The translations under genes and the position numbers were made by a program. Positions 1 to 8,697 of a DNA stretch of 33,571 nucleotides are shown piece by piece (within the stretch, counting starts at the first letter, position 1; the number at the start of each line of letters is the position of its first letter). Source of the DNA: Methanocella sp. PtaU1.Bin125 (GTDB lineage: Archaea; Halobacteriota; Methanocellia; Methanocellales; Methanocellaceae); contig MVRA01000097.1 in the NCBI GenBank assembly GCA_002067315.1, forward strand, positions 1 to 33,571. Reading direction: 5' to 3'. Below the pieces are notes generated by a model. It was given only the letters and a program-made list of their open reading frames with translations. It was not told where the DNA came from and ran no database searches.

Positions 1-1872
1 CCCGCCGTTGTTCGCGGCCGCGTCGACCGACCAGGCGGTGCCGCCGTCGGTGGTGACCGCGACGCTCGTGGACGCGGTGTTATCGCCGACTGCCATTTCA
101 CCGAAGCTGACGGTCGCAGGGGTCACGTCGACGGTGATCACCGGTACGCCTACAGCGATGATGTTGGTCTTGAGCTCCTCATCGCTGTAGTCCGGGCCCG
201 TCACCGTGAGCTTCACCGAATAGGTGCCCGCTGCAGCGTACGTATAGCTCGGGTTCGCATCGGTGCTGTCGATGGTGCCGTCATTGTTGAAGTCCCAAGC
301 GTAGCTGTTGATCACGCCACTGGACGTGGACGTGAACGCGACGGTGAGCGGGGCTGCACCAGAGGCCGGCGTGTAGGTGAAGTCAGCGACCGGCGCGAGT
401 TCCTTGACGTGGATATACGCGGTCTTGACCTCGTCATCGCTGCCCAGCGGGCCCGAGACAGTGAGCTTCACGGTCTTGTCGCCCGCGGTGGTGTACTCGT
501 AGCTCGGGTTCTGGAGCGTGCTGTCCGTGGTGCCGTCGTTGTCAAAGTCCCATGCCCAGCTGGTGACCGAGCCGGTCGAGGCGTCGGTGAACGCCACGGT
601 AAGCGGCCTGTCGCCGTCAAGCGGGGTACCGCTGAAGTCGGCGGTCGGCGCGGTGTACTTTGCTGTCAGGGCTGCTGTACAGATCTTGAACGACGCTCCG
701 ACAGCGGTGTACCCGAAGGTGTTCGACCCGGAGGTGAGCAGGTTCTTCACGTCGAAGGAATTGTACTTCCAGTACGAATTCGTTCCGAGTTGGATCTTTG
801 TCGGTGTGCTGCCACTGAACGTGTAGGTTGCATCGGTGCTCGAGTGCGCGACCGACTTTACAGTTGCCTGCGTCCAGCCGCTTCCGAACGAGCTTGCGTC
901 GAATGTGGTCGACCCGGTTGCCCCGGCAGGACCCATCCAGTCGTTGCCGTGGTTCACGATGTACTTCACCTGGTCGCTGTCGCCATCGTTGTAGGCGACT
1001 ACGAGGGTAATAGCCTTGATCCTGCCGTCAAAGCCCGCCGATCCAGGCGGATTAGTGACCGCTTCTGCCTTGACATGGATGCTCGGACTCGTCGAGGTGA
1101 TCAGGCTGGTTACGTCGTACCATGCCTCGTAGTCGGAGTAGACCTTCATCACATGGTCGTTGAGCGGGTAAGCGTGACCGTTAGTTTCCGACTGGAGATC
1201 GCAGGTCTCGACACCGAGCACTTCGCCTGCGTCGAGGTAGTCACCGTCGCCGTTTGCGTCGATCTCGGTCGTCAGCTTGACCATGTAGTTGCTTACTCCG
1301 GAGCCGGAGTAGTCGTTCACGAAGACGCGTGCCCACTGGATGTTGCCGACTGCTGTTGCCGGCAGGGTGAAGGTCTGGGTTGTCTCGGTTGCAGGCCATG
1401 GGCTGACTGAATTAAAATAGAGGTCACCGGAGACCGTTCCGCTCGCGATCGTCACGAGGGGGTCCCTCTCAAAGGCAACCGCAACGAAGTGCGTCTTGGT
1501 CGCCGTGCTGCTGCCGCCAGTATTAGATACGGTCAGCCGTACGTCGTAGGCACCCGGCGTGGTGAACGTATAGGACGGGCTCTGCGCAGTGGAGAACTCC
1601 ACCCAGCCAGATCCTGCATTATATTCCCATTTCCACGAGTCGATCGTCCCGATGGTGACCGTGGACTGGTCCGTGAAGGTTACCGCGAGCGGGGCGACGC
1701 CTATTACCCAGCTGTTGGTAAGCGGCGATGCCGTGAACGCGGCCACCGGGGCCGGCTGTGCGATTGATCCGCTAAATGTTCCAGTGTTACCTGCCAGTAC
1801 AGCTTCCGGGAAGACCAGAAGAACTACCAGGGCTAAGACGCCCATTATTTTCAGATTCTTTATTAAATTCAT
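1..1872 (-). CDS. PKD/DUF3344 surface protein, 3' end cut by window edge
   Basis: The minus-strand frame from ATG 1872 stays open for 624 codons to the first base of the window, so the C-terminus is missing. Residues 1-27 are a signal peptide (MNLIKNLK, then a Leu/Val-rich core). They are followed by a PKD domain (about 40-130), a DUF3344 region (about 135-345, with the phrase VVAYNDGDSDQ), two further PKD domains (about 405-485 and 490-570, with WDFDNDG and WDFNNDG motifs), and the start of another Ig-like beta domain. A Shine-Dalgarno-like GAGGGG at 1881-1886 lies 8 nt before the ATG and supports this start. By family it should be an exported cell-surface protein, probably in contact with the S-layer. 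Its binding partner is unknown. Its N-terminal half resembles the 2577-6320 protein, but the domain order differs because a PKD precedes the DUF3344. Confidence 0.85.
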   Translation of the reverse strand, partial: MNLIKNLKIMGVLALVVLLVFPEAVLAGNTGTFSGSIAQPAPVAAFTASPLTNSWVIGVAPLAVTFTDQSTVTIGTIDSWKWEYNAGSGWVEFSTAQSPSYTFTTPGAYDVRLTVSNTGGSSTATKTHFVAVAFERDPLVTIASGTVSGDLYFNSVSPWPATETTQTFTLPATAVGNIQWARVFVNDYSGSGVSNYMVKLTTEIDANGDGDYLDAGEVLGVETCDLQSETNGHAYPLNDHVMKVYSDYEAWYDVTSLITSTSPSIHVKAEAVTNPPGSAGFDGRIKAITLVVAYNDGDSDQVKYIVNHGNDWMGPAGATGSTTFDASSFGSGWTQATVKSVAHSSTDATYTFSGSTPTKIQLGTNSYWKYNSFDVKNLLTSGSNTFGYTAVGASFKICTAALTAKYTAPTADFSGTPLDGDRPLTVAFTDASTGSVTSWAWDFDNDGTTDSTLQNPSYEYTTAGDKTVKLTVSGPLGSDDEVKTAYIHVKELAPVADFTYTPASGAAPLTVAFTSTSSGVINSYAWDFNNDGTIDSTDANPSYTYAAAGTYSVKLTVTGPDYSDEELKTNIIAVGVPVITVDVTPATVSFGEMAVGDNTASTSVAVTTDGGTAWSVDAAANNGG

Positions 1873-2259
1873 AGTCAATACCCCTCGCGGTTTGTGTCGC
1901 GATTGGCTACATATCATTTGCCGTTTTTTGCACAACGAGAGGGATCTCCTCGCGCTGCATGTTTCCGCATACCGTGCCATTTTTAAGGGGCGGCAGACGC
2001 CGCCCGTGATTGTGATACGATCGGGGTAATCGATTGGGATAGAAGTACATCTATTCCGATTTGATGATTGGTAACTGGTAATTATACAATAGTAAGTCGT
2101 CATATATTATCTTTGCTACTTTTTTAAAAAAAATTATTAAATAATAACATCAATTTCAAAAATTGACATAAAAAAAGGCAAATTTAATCAAATTGTTATG
2201 AAATAATAGATATATCAATTAGAATTTATTCCAAATATTCATACAATTTTTAATGTCTA
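1873..2259. other. AT-rich intergenic island
   Basis: This 387-bp stretch carries no credible gene. Bases 2040-2259 are extremely AT-rich compared with the GC-rich genes on both sides. On the minus strand a T7 run (complement of 2171-2177) and neighbouring A/T tracts could end transcription coming from the permease remnant. The segment nearest 1872 should hold the promoter of the left-hand surface gene, but I cannot single out one convincing TATA box. Confidence 0.6.
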
Positions 2260-2538
2260 TCACCGTTTGTCATTTAATGTTCGTTGCAGGCCCGTCCACT
2301 GAAGCCCCCGTGACTGTCCCCTTATCGCGTCCACGGGGTTGAGGCGCGCCGCCCTGTACGCGGGGTATATGCCTGCGGCTAACGAGAATGACACAGCGAT
2401 CAGCAGCCCGATCAGCAGCAGAGCCCGCGAAACGCTGGCGGTCCGGTCTCTGAAGACGCCCGAGGACTGCTCGCCCGGAGGGGAGACGATGTACGGCTTG
2501 TGGAAGGCGTTGATGGCGGTCGCGAAGGCCGGCCCTGG
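2260..2538 (-). pseudogene. Remnant of FtsX/MacB-type ABC permease (C-terminus only)
   Basis: The minus-strand frame between an in-frame TAG at 2539-2541 and a TGA at 2260-2262 encodes the last transmembrane segment and tail of an FtsX-family permease. The phrases FATAINAFHKPYIV, AVSFSLAAGIYPAYRAAR and LNPVDAIRG match the C-termini of the two intact permeases in this window (GAGIYPAVKATR with LNPVDAIRG, and AGIYPAIKAAR with LSPVDAIRG). There is no start codon and roughly the first 330 residues are absent. It begins 38 nt downstream of the stop of the 1247-residue surface protein, which is where a permease sits in the intact modules. I infer a third module that lost its transporter by deletion. 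A 95-codon open frame overlapping this region is in another frame and is a shadow. Confidence 0.85.
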
Positions 2539-2576
2539 CTATCGATCGTAGAAACATCCCTCGACCCGGAGTTCAC

Positions 2577-5500
2577 CTATGGACCGAACTGGACCGTACC
2601 CCCGGCGAGAATTGTGCCGTCGGGCTCGTAGATGATGGCGTACCTGCACTCCTCGCCGAATGACACCACGAATGGCAGGGAAGGTCCGTCCGGGCTCCAG
2701 GACAGGGCTTTGCCACCGGCCAGCTCCAGGCAGTTGTCGGCGTAGAGCATGAGCCAGTCGCCGGGACGGACGGTCCGGCCATCGCTGCCGGGTATTTGCA
2801 GGTATGCCTGCACGGCAGGAGAGGTACAGCGGGAGGCTGGCATGGCGGCCCGGGAGCCGAGGTTGATCGACGAGTCCCCGCACTCAAGCCGTATGATCAG
2901 ATCTTCGAGAGTGACGGGGTCGCTGCCGGACATGTGGAAGAGCACCCCGTTATCGGCCGAAAAGCCATCCGGGTAATCCGGCGCGCCGTTGGCCGGCACC
3001 AGGTCCTCGACGGCCTGTACGACCGGCAGGGCCTCGAATGATACATCGTGCGTGCCAGCCACAGCCCTTTCTACCGGGGCCCCGGACTGGAGCAGCGTAA
3101 AGGCGCCTGCCATCCCGATGAGCACGACGGCCACGAGCAGGAGCATGATGACCCATAGTGGCAGTGACCGGTCGCCGACGATACGTACCTGGCTCCTGAC
3201 AGCAGCGGGCAAGCCCCTCGTGCCGTAGTAGACGCCGGCGAGCGAGGCCCCTGACAGGAGCAACAGAAGGGACAGGATCAGCGGCCAGGAGGCCGGCGAG
3301 ATCCGCGAAGTAGTCTTGTCGGTGTCGCCGCCCGAGATCATTTCTGCGGTCGTATTACCTGCCGGGGCCGGTGAGGGTGTCGCCGTCAACAGAGGCCCTG
3401 CCGGTGTGCCGGAAGTAGAATTATTCTGCGCCGACGTGGTCAGGTTCGTCGCATTCGCGGTCGTGATGCCTGCCGGTGTGTACTCGACGACCAGGAACTG
3501 CTGGGCAGCGGCCATGCACGGGGTCGAGTCCTCGGTGCTCTGGATCCTGGCCACGTTATCCCCGGCCCGCAGGTACGGCCGCACTTCCCGGCTGTCCACG
3601 GCCACCTGGGTGCCCGAGGAGACCCCGTAGTCCCACACGTTCGTACCAAGATGGTGGCCATTGAAGTACAGGTTTCCCTCTCCGTTGCCGGAGGGGACGA
3701 AGGTGATCAGGCGGGCCTGTGATACGTTGGCCACATCGATCTGCAGGCCGGTGAAGGGCACGTATGCGCTCGCGGTCTCCGTGCTCGTCCCGTAGCCGGC
3801 CGGGTCCGCACCCAGCAGGTCAAACTCCTCGTTGAGGAAGATTTGCTTGCGTGTCGCTGCAGCGTCCTCGTAGACCACGGCGAGGGTAAACCCGTAGGGC
3901 GAAATCTTCGCATTCGCATCTTCCCGGGTAAAGAGGGCAGTGTTCGGGGCGCCTTTCCTGTAGAGCGAGGTCACATCGTAGACGAGCAGCCCGTATACGT
4001 GATCGTAGTATGCGCCGAAGTTGCTCGCGTCGCTATACCACTGGCTGCGGGCGACCATCTGGCCGTTGAAGCTGATGCTTACATGATCCGGGGCCTGGTT
4101 CGAGTTGTCCCATGTATATGGCACGTATAGCAGGGCTGCCCGTACTGTCGCGTTCGCGGATAGAGGGAAATCGCCGGCCGGCCAGCTTACCGTGTAGCTG
4201 TTCCAGCCGGAGGCGCCGAAGCTGCCGGAACGGTAGGCGCTATCGCCCGCGGAGTAGAGTAGCCCGCCGTGCAAATCGTAGACTCTGACCGTACCGACGT
4301 CGCTTCCGCCGGAGCTGTAGCGCTTTCCTGCGTAGCCATTATTTACCACGGCCTTCGCTGAGCTCGCTTTCACATTGTTGCTCTCGTTGGTCTCCGCGAC
4401 CAGGTTGTCCGGGTCGATCGTGGCCGTATACGTCACTGCTGCGCTGCCCTGCTGCCGGATGGTCGGATCGAGGACTGATACCGTGGTCATCTCCCCGCCG
4501 GCCAGCGCAGGCAACGCTACCCTCGCCACGAAACCGTCGCCGGACCGCACCTCGACCTCTGTCGGGAGCGAGGACGACGAACCGATGTTGCGGATGTTGT
4601 AGACATATACCCGGTTCGACATCCTGGCGAATGCGACCTGCCCGACCGTGTTCACCGCGCCGGATATGTTGAGGTCGCAGACAGGCGTTTCAGTGACGGT
4701 GATATACCCTGACTTCGTCGTGGAGTTGCTGCCGGCGGCGCCGGCCACCGTCAGCCTGACTGTATAGACCCCTGAGGAATTGTACGTATAGGAGGGATGC
4801 TGATCCGTGCTGTCGATGACCCCGTCACCGTCGAAGTCCCACTGCCAGGCCGTGGCGCCGGTCGACTGATCCGTGAAATGGACTGCCAGCGGTATGGAGC
4901 CAGTCGTCCGGTTCGCGGCAAAGCCGGCGACGGGAGCGGAACTATTGGCGAGTATGATACCTGACACGGAGAGGCTGCCAGGACTGCCAGGGCTCGTCAC
5001 CCGGATATATCCGGGCACAGAGTGAGAGTTCGTGCCACCCGGGCCACTCACAGTCAATGTCACCGGATATATGCCCGGCGTACTGTACGTATAAGAGGGG
5101 CTCGATGCCGTGCTGTCGATGACCCCGTCGCCGTCGAAGTCCCACTGCCAGGCCGTGGCGCCGGTCGAGGCATCGCTGAAGGCGACGGTCAGCGGGGCCG
5201 TTCCCGAGGTCGGGGAGCCGCTGAAGGCAGCCACAGGCGTTGACACACCCGGGATCCTTGCTTTAAGCAAGGCGAGCGGCATCTTGAAGAAGCCCGCAGT
5301 ACCGGTACCCGGGAGATAACGGGCGTAGCCGAGTGTCACGTAGCTGGCGGCTGATATGCTGGAGATCACGTCCCACGACCTGACTCCCGAGTAGGCACCC
5401 TGCACGTCCGGCGTCCTGTCCAGGTTCACATTGGTGAAACCCCCTGCCTTTGTCGAAGCCACAAAATTGTTTTTTGCCGTCGGGAACCCATAATAGCCGT

Positions 5501-6320
5501 TATTGCTCGCCATATAGATCGAGGTGAGTGTGGCAGAAGTCACTCCGGACAGCCCGCTGGTAGCGAACGTGGTAGTGCCCATTGCCACCTCATCAAAATT
5601 ATCCTCCGTATAGTAGGAGCAGACATCGTGGCCCTGGTTCACCCAGTACCTGACCTGATCCGCGTCGCCGTCGTTATAGGCGACTACCAGCGCGACCTCC
5701 TTGATGCGGCCGTCGAAACTAGAGCCGACCGCTGAGGCTGAAGCCGCCACACGGACGTTCCTCGAGGAGATGAGCGAAGCCACGTCGTACCACATGAAAT
5801 AGTCGCTCGTCACCCTGTTACAGTGATCATTCACCAGTTTATACGGCTCCGCGGCGCCGTGGCCGGGGAAAGCTCTGTTGTCATTACCGCCATTGACCAC
5901 ATACACGAAAGGGACGTTCAAGTCCTCAGTCCACGACTGTTCGTAGCCCGCAACGCCGTCCCCATCCCACTGCGTCGTGATCGTACCATGCCGCTGATCC
6001 TGCATATGCCCGTTATACGTAGACACATACAGCCGTGCCCACACAATCCGGCCAGGCACAGCCACCGCATCCGCAGGCAACATGAAATCCTTCGTCACGC
6101 TCGTCGCAAACACCGGAGGCGTAGCATCGAACCAGAGGTCGCCGGACACCGTGCCCGACTGCACCGTGGCGAGAGGCTGCCCGCCTACGTAGCTATCCGC
6201 GAACGCCACGGCAGGAAGAAGCGCAAACGTAAGCAACAGTACAATAATGAAAGCCCGTGTCGATATGTTCGCCTGCTTGCCAATCCAGGCCATCGCCGAG
6301 GATACTACCGTCAAAGGCAT
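2577..6320 (-). CDS. Giant DUF3344-PKD-PKD-CARDB-DUF3344 membrane protein with pilin-like C-terminus
   Basis: This 1247-residue protein has a leader with a hydrophobic segment (about 24-41), DUF3344 copy 1 (about 42-350), two PKD domains (about 363-446 and 465-545, both with WQWDFDGDG), a CARDB-like domain (about 547-650, ending NESNN) and DUF3344 copy 2 (about 664-947). A Thr/Ser/Asn/Pro-rich linker with several N-glycosylation sequons follows (about 948-1005), then two transmembrane helices (about 1009-1032 and 1054-1078) around a basic loop, and an extracellular tail. The tail contains GSDPVTLEDLIIRL and ends in GGTVQFGP, which resembles the beta-sandwich of archaeal type IV pilins and archaellin-like proteins. 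This is a motif-level judgement. Predicted topology is outside, membrane hairpin, outside. It is probably a surface receptor or adhesin and its ligand is unknown. A second ATG at 6293 is possible, but the TATA box at 6352-6360 favours 6320. Confidence 0.9.
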   Translation of the reverse strand: MPLTVVSSAMAWIGKQANISTRAFIIVLLLTFALLPAVAFADSYVGGQPLATVQSGTVSGDLWFDATPPVFATSVTKDFMLPADAVAVPGRIVWARLYVSTYNGHMQDQRHGTITTQWDGDGVAGYEQSWTEDLNVPFVYVVNGGNDNRAFPGHGAAEPYKLVNDHCNRVTSDYFMWYDVASLISSRNVRVAASASAVGSSFDGRIKEVALVVAYNDGDADQVRYWVNQGHDVCSYYTEDNFDEVAMGTTTFATSGLSGVTSATLTSIYMASNNGYYGFPTAKNNFVASTKAGGFTNVNLDRTPDVQGAYSGVRSWDVISSISAASYVTLGYARYLPGTGTAGFFKMPLALLKARIPGVSTPVAAFSGSPTSGTAPLTVAFSDASTGATAWQWDFDGDGVIDSTASSPSYTYSTPGIYPVTLTVSGPGGTNSHSVPGYIRVTSPGSPGSLSVSGIILANSSAPVAGFAANRTTGSIPLAVHFTDQSTGATAWQWDFDGDGVIDSTDQHPSYTYNSSGVYTVRLTVAGAAGSNSTTKSGYITVTETPVCDLNISGAVNTVGQVAFARMSNRVYVYNIRNIGSSSSLPTEVEVRSGDGFVARVALPALAGGEMTTVSVLDPTIRQQGSAAVTYTATIDPDNLVAETNESNNVKASSAKAVVNNGYAGKRYSSGGSDVGTVRVYDLHGGLLYSAGDSAYRSGSFGASGWNSYTVSWPAGDFPLSANATVRAALLYVPYTWDNSNQAPDHVSISFNGQMVARSQWYSDASNFGAYYDHVYGLLVYDVTSLYRKGAPNTALFTREDANAKISPYGFTLAVVYEDAAATRKQIFLNEEFDLLGADPAGYGTSTETASAYVPFTGLQIDVANVSQARLITFVPSGNGEGNLYFNGHHLGTNVWDYGVSSGTQVAVDSREVRPYLRAGDNVARIQSTEDSTPCMAAAQQFLVVEYTPAGITTANATNLTTSAQNNSTSGTPAGPLLTATPSPAPAGNTTAEMISGGDTDKTTSRISPASWPLILSLLLLLSGASLAGVYYGTRGLPAAVRSQVRIVGDRSLPLWVIMLLLVAVVLIGMAGAFTLLQSGAPVERAVAGTHDVSFEALPVVQAVEDLVPANGAPDYPDGFSADNGVLFHMSGSDPVTLEDLIIRLECGDSSINLGSRAAMPASRCTSPAVQAYLQIPGSDGRTVRPGDWLMLYADNCLELAGGKALSWSPDGPSLPFVVSFGEECRYAIIYEPDGTILAGGTVQFGP
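4807..5168 (-). repeat. Near-identical 59-bp PKD repeat pair
   Basis: Bases 4807-4865 and 5110-5168 differ at one position and lie 303 bp (101 codons) apart. Both encode the ATAWQWDFDGDGVIDST core of a PKD domain. The flanking parts of the two PKD domains differ much more. This suggests a recent partial duplication or gene conversion inside the gene. Confidence 0.9.
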
Positions 6321-6360
6321 CCAATCGCCAGTTACAATATTGTAAAGTTGACTATATAAT
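6321..6360 (-). promoter_or_regulatory. Promoter with 14-bp palindrome before the giant surface gene
   Basis: On the minus strand ATTATATAG (complement of 6352-6360) is a good archaeal TATA box and predicts a transcript start near 6330, giving a leader of about 10 nt. Between it and the ATG lies TTACAATATTGTAA (6332-6345), a perfect 14-bp palindrome that overlaps the expected transcript start. It is a plausible repressor operator. Confidence 0.55.
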
Positions 6361-6463
6361 ATTTGTTAAAATTTTCTTGATTGTTATGAAAATTAACATA
6401 AAATTAAAAAATTTTTACTTATTTAGTATTATTTTTAATGATAATAATTTTCATTATCGAATT

Positions 6464-6480
6464 AAAAACCCGGAAGACGG
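6464..6480 (-). terminator. Probable oligo-T terminator of module A
   Basis: Just after the permease stop codon (6482-6484) the minus strand reads CCGTCTTCCGGGTTTTT and then continues AT-rich. A GC-rich patch followed by T5 is a typical archaeal intrinsic termination signal, and there is no gene on this strand until the next promoter at 6360. Confidence 0.4.
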
Positions 6481-6481
6481 A

Positions 6482-7702
6482 TCATATCAATCCCCGGATG
6501 GCATCCACCGGGCTCAGTCGCGCCGCCTTGATCGCCGGATAGATTCCTGCGAGTAACGAGAAGAACACGGCGATTCCCAGCCCGGCAACGAGCATCTCAG
6601 GGGTCACGTGCGCAATCTCGCTTCCGAACAGGTCCGAGAAGTCCGCGCCGAGCTGCGCGATCACGAAGGGCCTCCCGGCCAGGTTGACGAACAGCGAGAA
6701 CAGGACGCCTATCGCGTCCCCCGCGATCCCGCCCAGCACGCCGATCAGGAGACATTCCAGCAGGACCAGGCGGACGACATCGCCCTCCGACGCCCCGACG
6801 GCCATAGTGATGCCGATCTCCCGTGTCCGCTCGTAGACAGACGTGATCATCGTCGTCATGATCATCAGGCACCCGACGATGAGCGCGAAAGCCGCGAACA
6901 GGGTGAAGATCATGACCAGCATATCCATGAACCGGTTCACCGCCTCGATCTGCTCGAAGGCGCCCGTGGCGGTCAGCCCCCGTGCCCGGACCTCTTCAAC
7001 GAATGCAAACACGTTGCCCGGGTCGTCGATGCGGACGAAGATGCTGGTATACGGGGTGTCGCTCCCGCGGATCAGCCGCTCCGTGTCCAGGTCGATCAGG
7101 ACGAACTCGTCGAACTCGTTGTCGCTCTGGCCCATCAGCCCGGCGGCGGTCAGGTTGACCGACGTGTCGTACGGGATGCCGGTCTCGTTATAGTCCCGGA
7201 ACTGCGCCAGGAATGTGTCGCCGACCCGGATCCCGTCCGACCGCTGCAGCCGCTCCCGGACGTTGTAGCCGAAGACGGCGGCCGTCGAGTTCGTCTCCAG
7301 GCCCTCGCCCCGGAGTAATACCGGTTTGATCACGGCGTCCAGGTCTCCCTGGCGGACGGCCACGATGGACAGGTATGTCTGGCGCCTGGTGGCCGCGACG
7401 TCCCGTATGGCCGGCATGATGGCGACCACATGCGGCATCCCCCGGATCGTCTCCGCCCGGGCGTCGGTGAGGAGCTGCGTCGTCCCGTTCTGCGACGAAG
7501 GCGCCACTTCGACCAGGGACAGGTCGGACTGCTCCCGGATGGTCTCGACCGCCTGGTCCCGGATGCCCTGGCCGATGGCCAGGATGCCGATGACCGCGGC
7601 CACCCCCACCGCGATTCCGAGAACGGTGAGCGTGACCCTCAGGCGCTTGGCCGTGAGCTGTCGTGCCGCCAGGCGCAGGAAGTCGAAAGGCTTTCCGATC
7701 AT
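6482..7702 (-). CDS. FtsX/MacB-type ABC transporter permease, module A
   Basis: This 406-residue protein has the MacB/LolC layout. There is a short cytoplasmic N-terminus, TM1 (about 24-48, VLGIAVGVAAVIGILAIGQG), a large extracytoplasmic domain (about 50-265), and three C-terminal helices with the FtsX signature ERTREIGITMAVGAS and the end SPVDAIRG. Family members couple a cytoplasmic ATPase to movement of the outer domain and do not always move a substrate through a channel. It aligns end to end with the module B permease at 11709-12929. Its ATG overlaps the stop of the upstream DUF3344 gene (ATGA at 7699-7702), so the two are translationally coupled. No ATPase gene accompanies it in this module. 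It may use the module B ATPase or one encoded elsewhere. Confidence 0.93.
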   Translation of the reverse strand: MIGKPFDFLRLAARQLTAKRLRVTLTVLGIAVGVAAVIGILAIGQGIRDQAVETIREQSDLSLVEVAPSSQNGTTQLLTDARAETIRGMPHVVAIMPAIRDVAATRRQTYLSIVAVRQGDLDAVIKPVLLRGEGLETNSTAAVFGYNVRERLQRSDGIRVGDTFLAQFRDYNETGIPYDTSVNLTAAGLMGQSDNEFDEFVLIDLDTERLIRGSDTPYTSIFVRIDDPGNVFAFVEEVRARGLTATGAFEQIEAVNRFMDMLVMIFTLFAAFALIVGCLMIMTTMITSVYERTREIGITMAVGASEGDVVRLVLLECLLIGVLGGIAGDAIGVLFSLFVNLAGRPFVIAQLGADFSDLFGSEIAHVTPEMLVAGLGIAVFFSLLAGIYPAIKAARLSPVDAIRGLI

Positions 7703-8697
7703 CCGGTCCCGCCCCCGTCTTTCAACGTTATCGAGAGAACCGCATTGGTAAGCTGGAAGTAATCGCCCATGTCCCGCACGTCGACGTGATTGTCACGCGA
7801 ACGGATGTAAGGCGTAATGTCCCGGCTGTCCAGGCCGACCTGTGAGGCGTAGTCCCAGTAGAAGAAGTTGGTCCACGTCTTGCCCCGGAACTTCGGGAAC
7901 AATATAGACAGCAGCGACCGCATCAGCTCGGGCACGTCGCTGTCCGGGATGTAGTTCACCAGCAGCCGGTTCATCGCGGGCAGGTTATAGCGCGAGTAGC
8001 CGCCCGATGGTGCGACCAGGTCAAGGTGCGCCTCTGACACCAGGTCCCGCGGGACGTCGCCGTCGAAGGCCAGCCGGCTCGTGGCCATTTCCGCAGATAT
8101 CCCGTAGGCGTTATAGACCATGTCCGCCCCCTCCTTCACCCACAGCATCCGCCGGGGCTCGCCGGGATCCTCGTAGACGACGAGCAGCCCCATGCCGTAC
8201 AGCGAGACAAGACTGCCTGGCGGGCCGGCCTGGGTGACAGTGAAGGTAAAATTGTTTGACCCGGGCCCTATGCCGGGCACCTCGTAGGTGTCCATCCCGG
8301 TGAAGAAGTCATAGGAGCTTACGAAGCCTTTACTGTCCACGTAACGGTCCTTCAGTTCCAATGTCTGTTCCCGGTCGCCGGTCATGTTGACGATCAACGT
8401 CGGGTAGATGGCGGTCTGGTTCAGCATGCTCCAGGACCAGTACACGTACAGGCGCTGGTACCGGACGGTCGCGTTTTCCGGCACGGTCACGTTGACCCAC
8501 GTCACGGTGACGTTGCCCCGGACGACCGAGCCGTTGTACGTGCTGTTGCCGGTGTCGAAGGCGAACGAGCCGCGGAAGTCGTCGTAGAAGACGGTGGATA
8601 GGGGCTTGTCGCCGGCGTACGAGGCCGAGGCGATGCCCGGGACCGCCAGGAGGTACGCGGCGAAGACAGCCACGGCCAGGAGCCTACCTGAAATCAT
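7699..8697 (-). CDS. Secreted DUF3344 protein, module A
   Basis: This 332-residue protein starts at MISGRLLAV. It has a signal peptide ending near GIASASYAG and one DUF3344 domain over the rest, with the phrases YVYWSW, YGMGLLVVYED, PRRMLWVKEGADM and DYFQLTNAVLSIT. There is no C-terminal membrane helix, so it should be released outside the membrane or held by partners. I chose ATG 8697 over the upstream in-frame ATG at 8754 because the signal peptide begins there and because module B starts at the same place (14-nt overlap with the preceding stop). Several N-x-S/T sequons suggest glycosylation. Its position directly before the permease suggests it binds the permease's outer domain. This is inference, since DUF3344 has no established function. 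Confidence 0.9.
   Translation of the reverse strand: MISGRLLAVAVFAAYLLAVPGIASASYAGDKPLSTVFYDDFRGSFAFDTGNSTYNGSVVRGNVTVTWVNVTVPENATVRYQRLYVYWSWSMLNQTAIYPTLIVNMTGDREQTLELKDRYVDSKGFVSSYDFFTGMDTYEVPGIGPGSNNFTFTVTQAGPPGSLVSLYGMGLLVVYEDPGEPRRMLWVKEGADMVYNAYGISAEMATSRLAFDGDVPRDLVSEAHLDLVAPSGGYSRYNLPAMNRLLVNYIPDSDVPELMRSLLSILFPKFRGKTWTNFFYWDYASQVGLDSRDITPYIRSRDNHVDVRDMGDYFQLTNAVLSITLKDGGGTG

Noticed and set aside
409-1410. Long plus-strand open frame (333 codons)
   Set aside because: It is the antisense of a continuous PKD/DUF3344 coding frame; Arg/Val/Gly-rich with no domain, as expected from GC-rich shadow frames.
2270-2557. 95-codon minus-strand open frame
   Set aside because: It overlaps the permease remnant in a different frame; only the other frame gives FtsX-like sequence.
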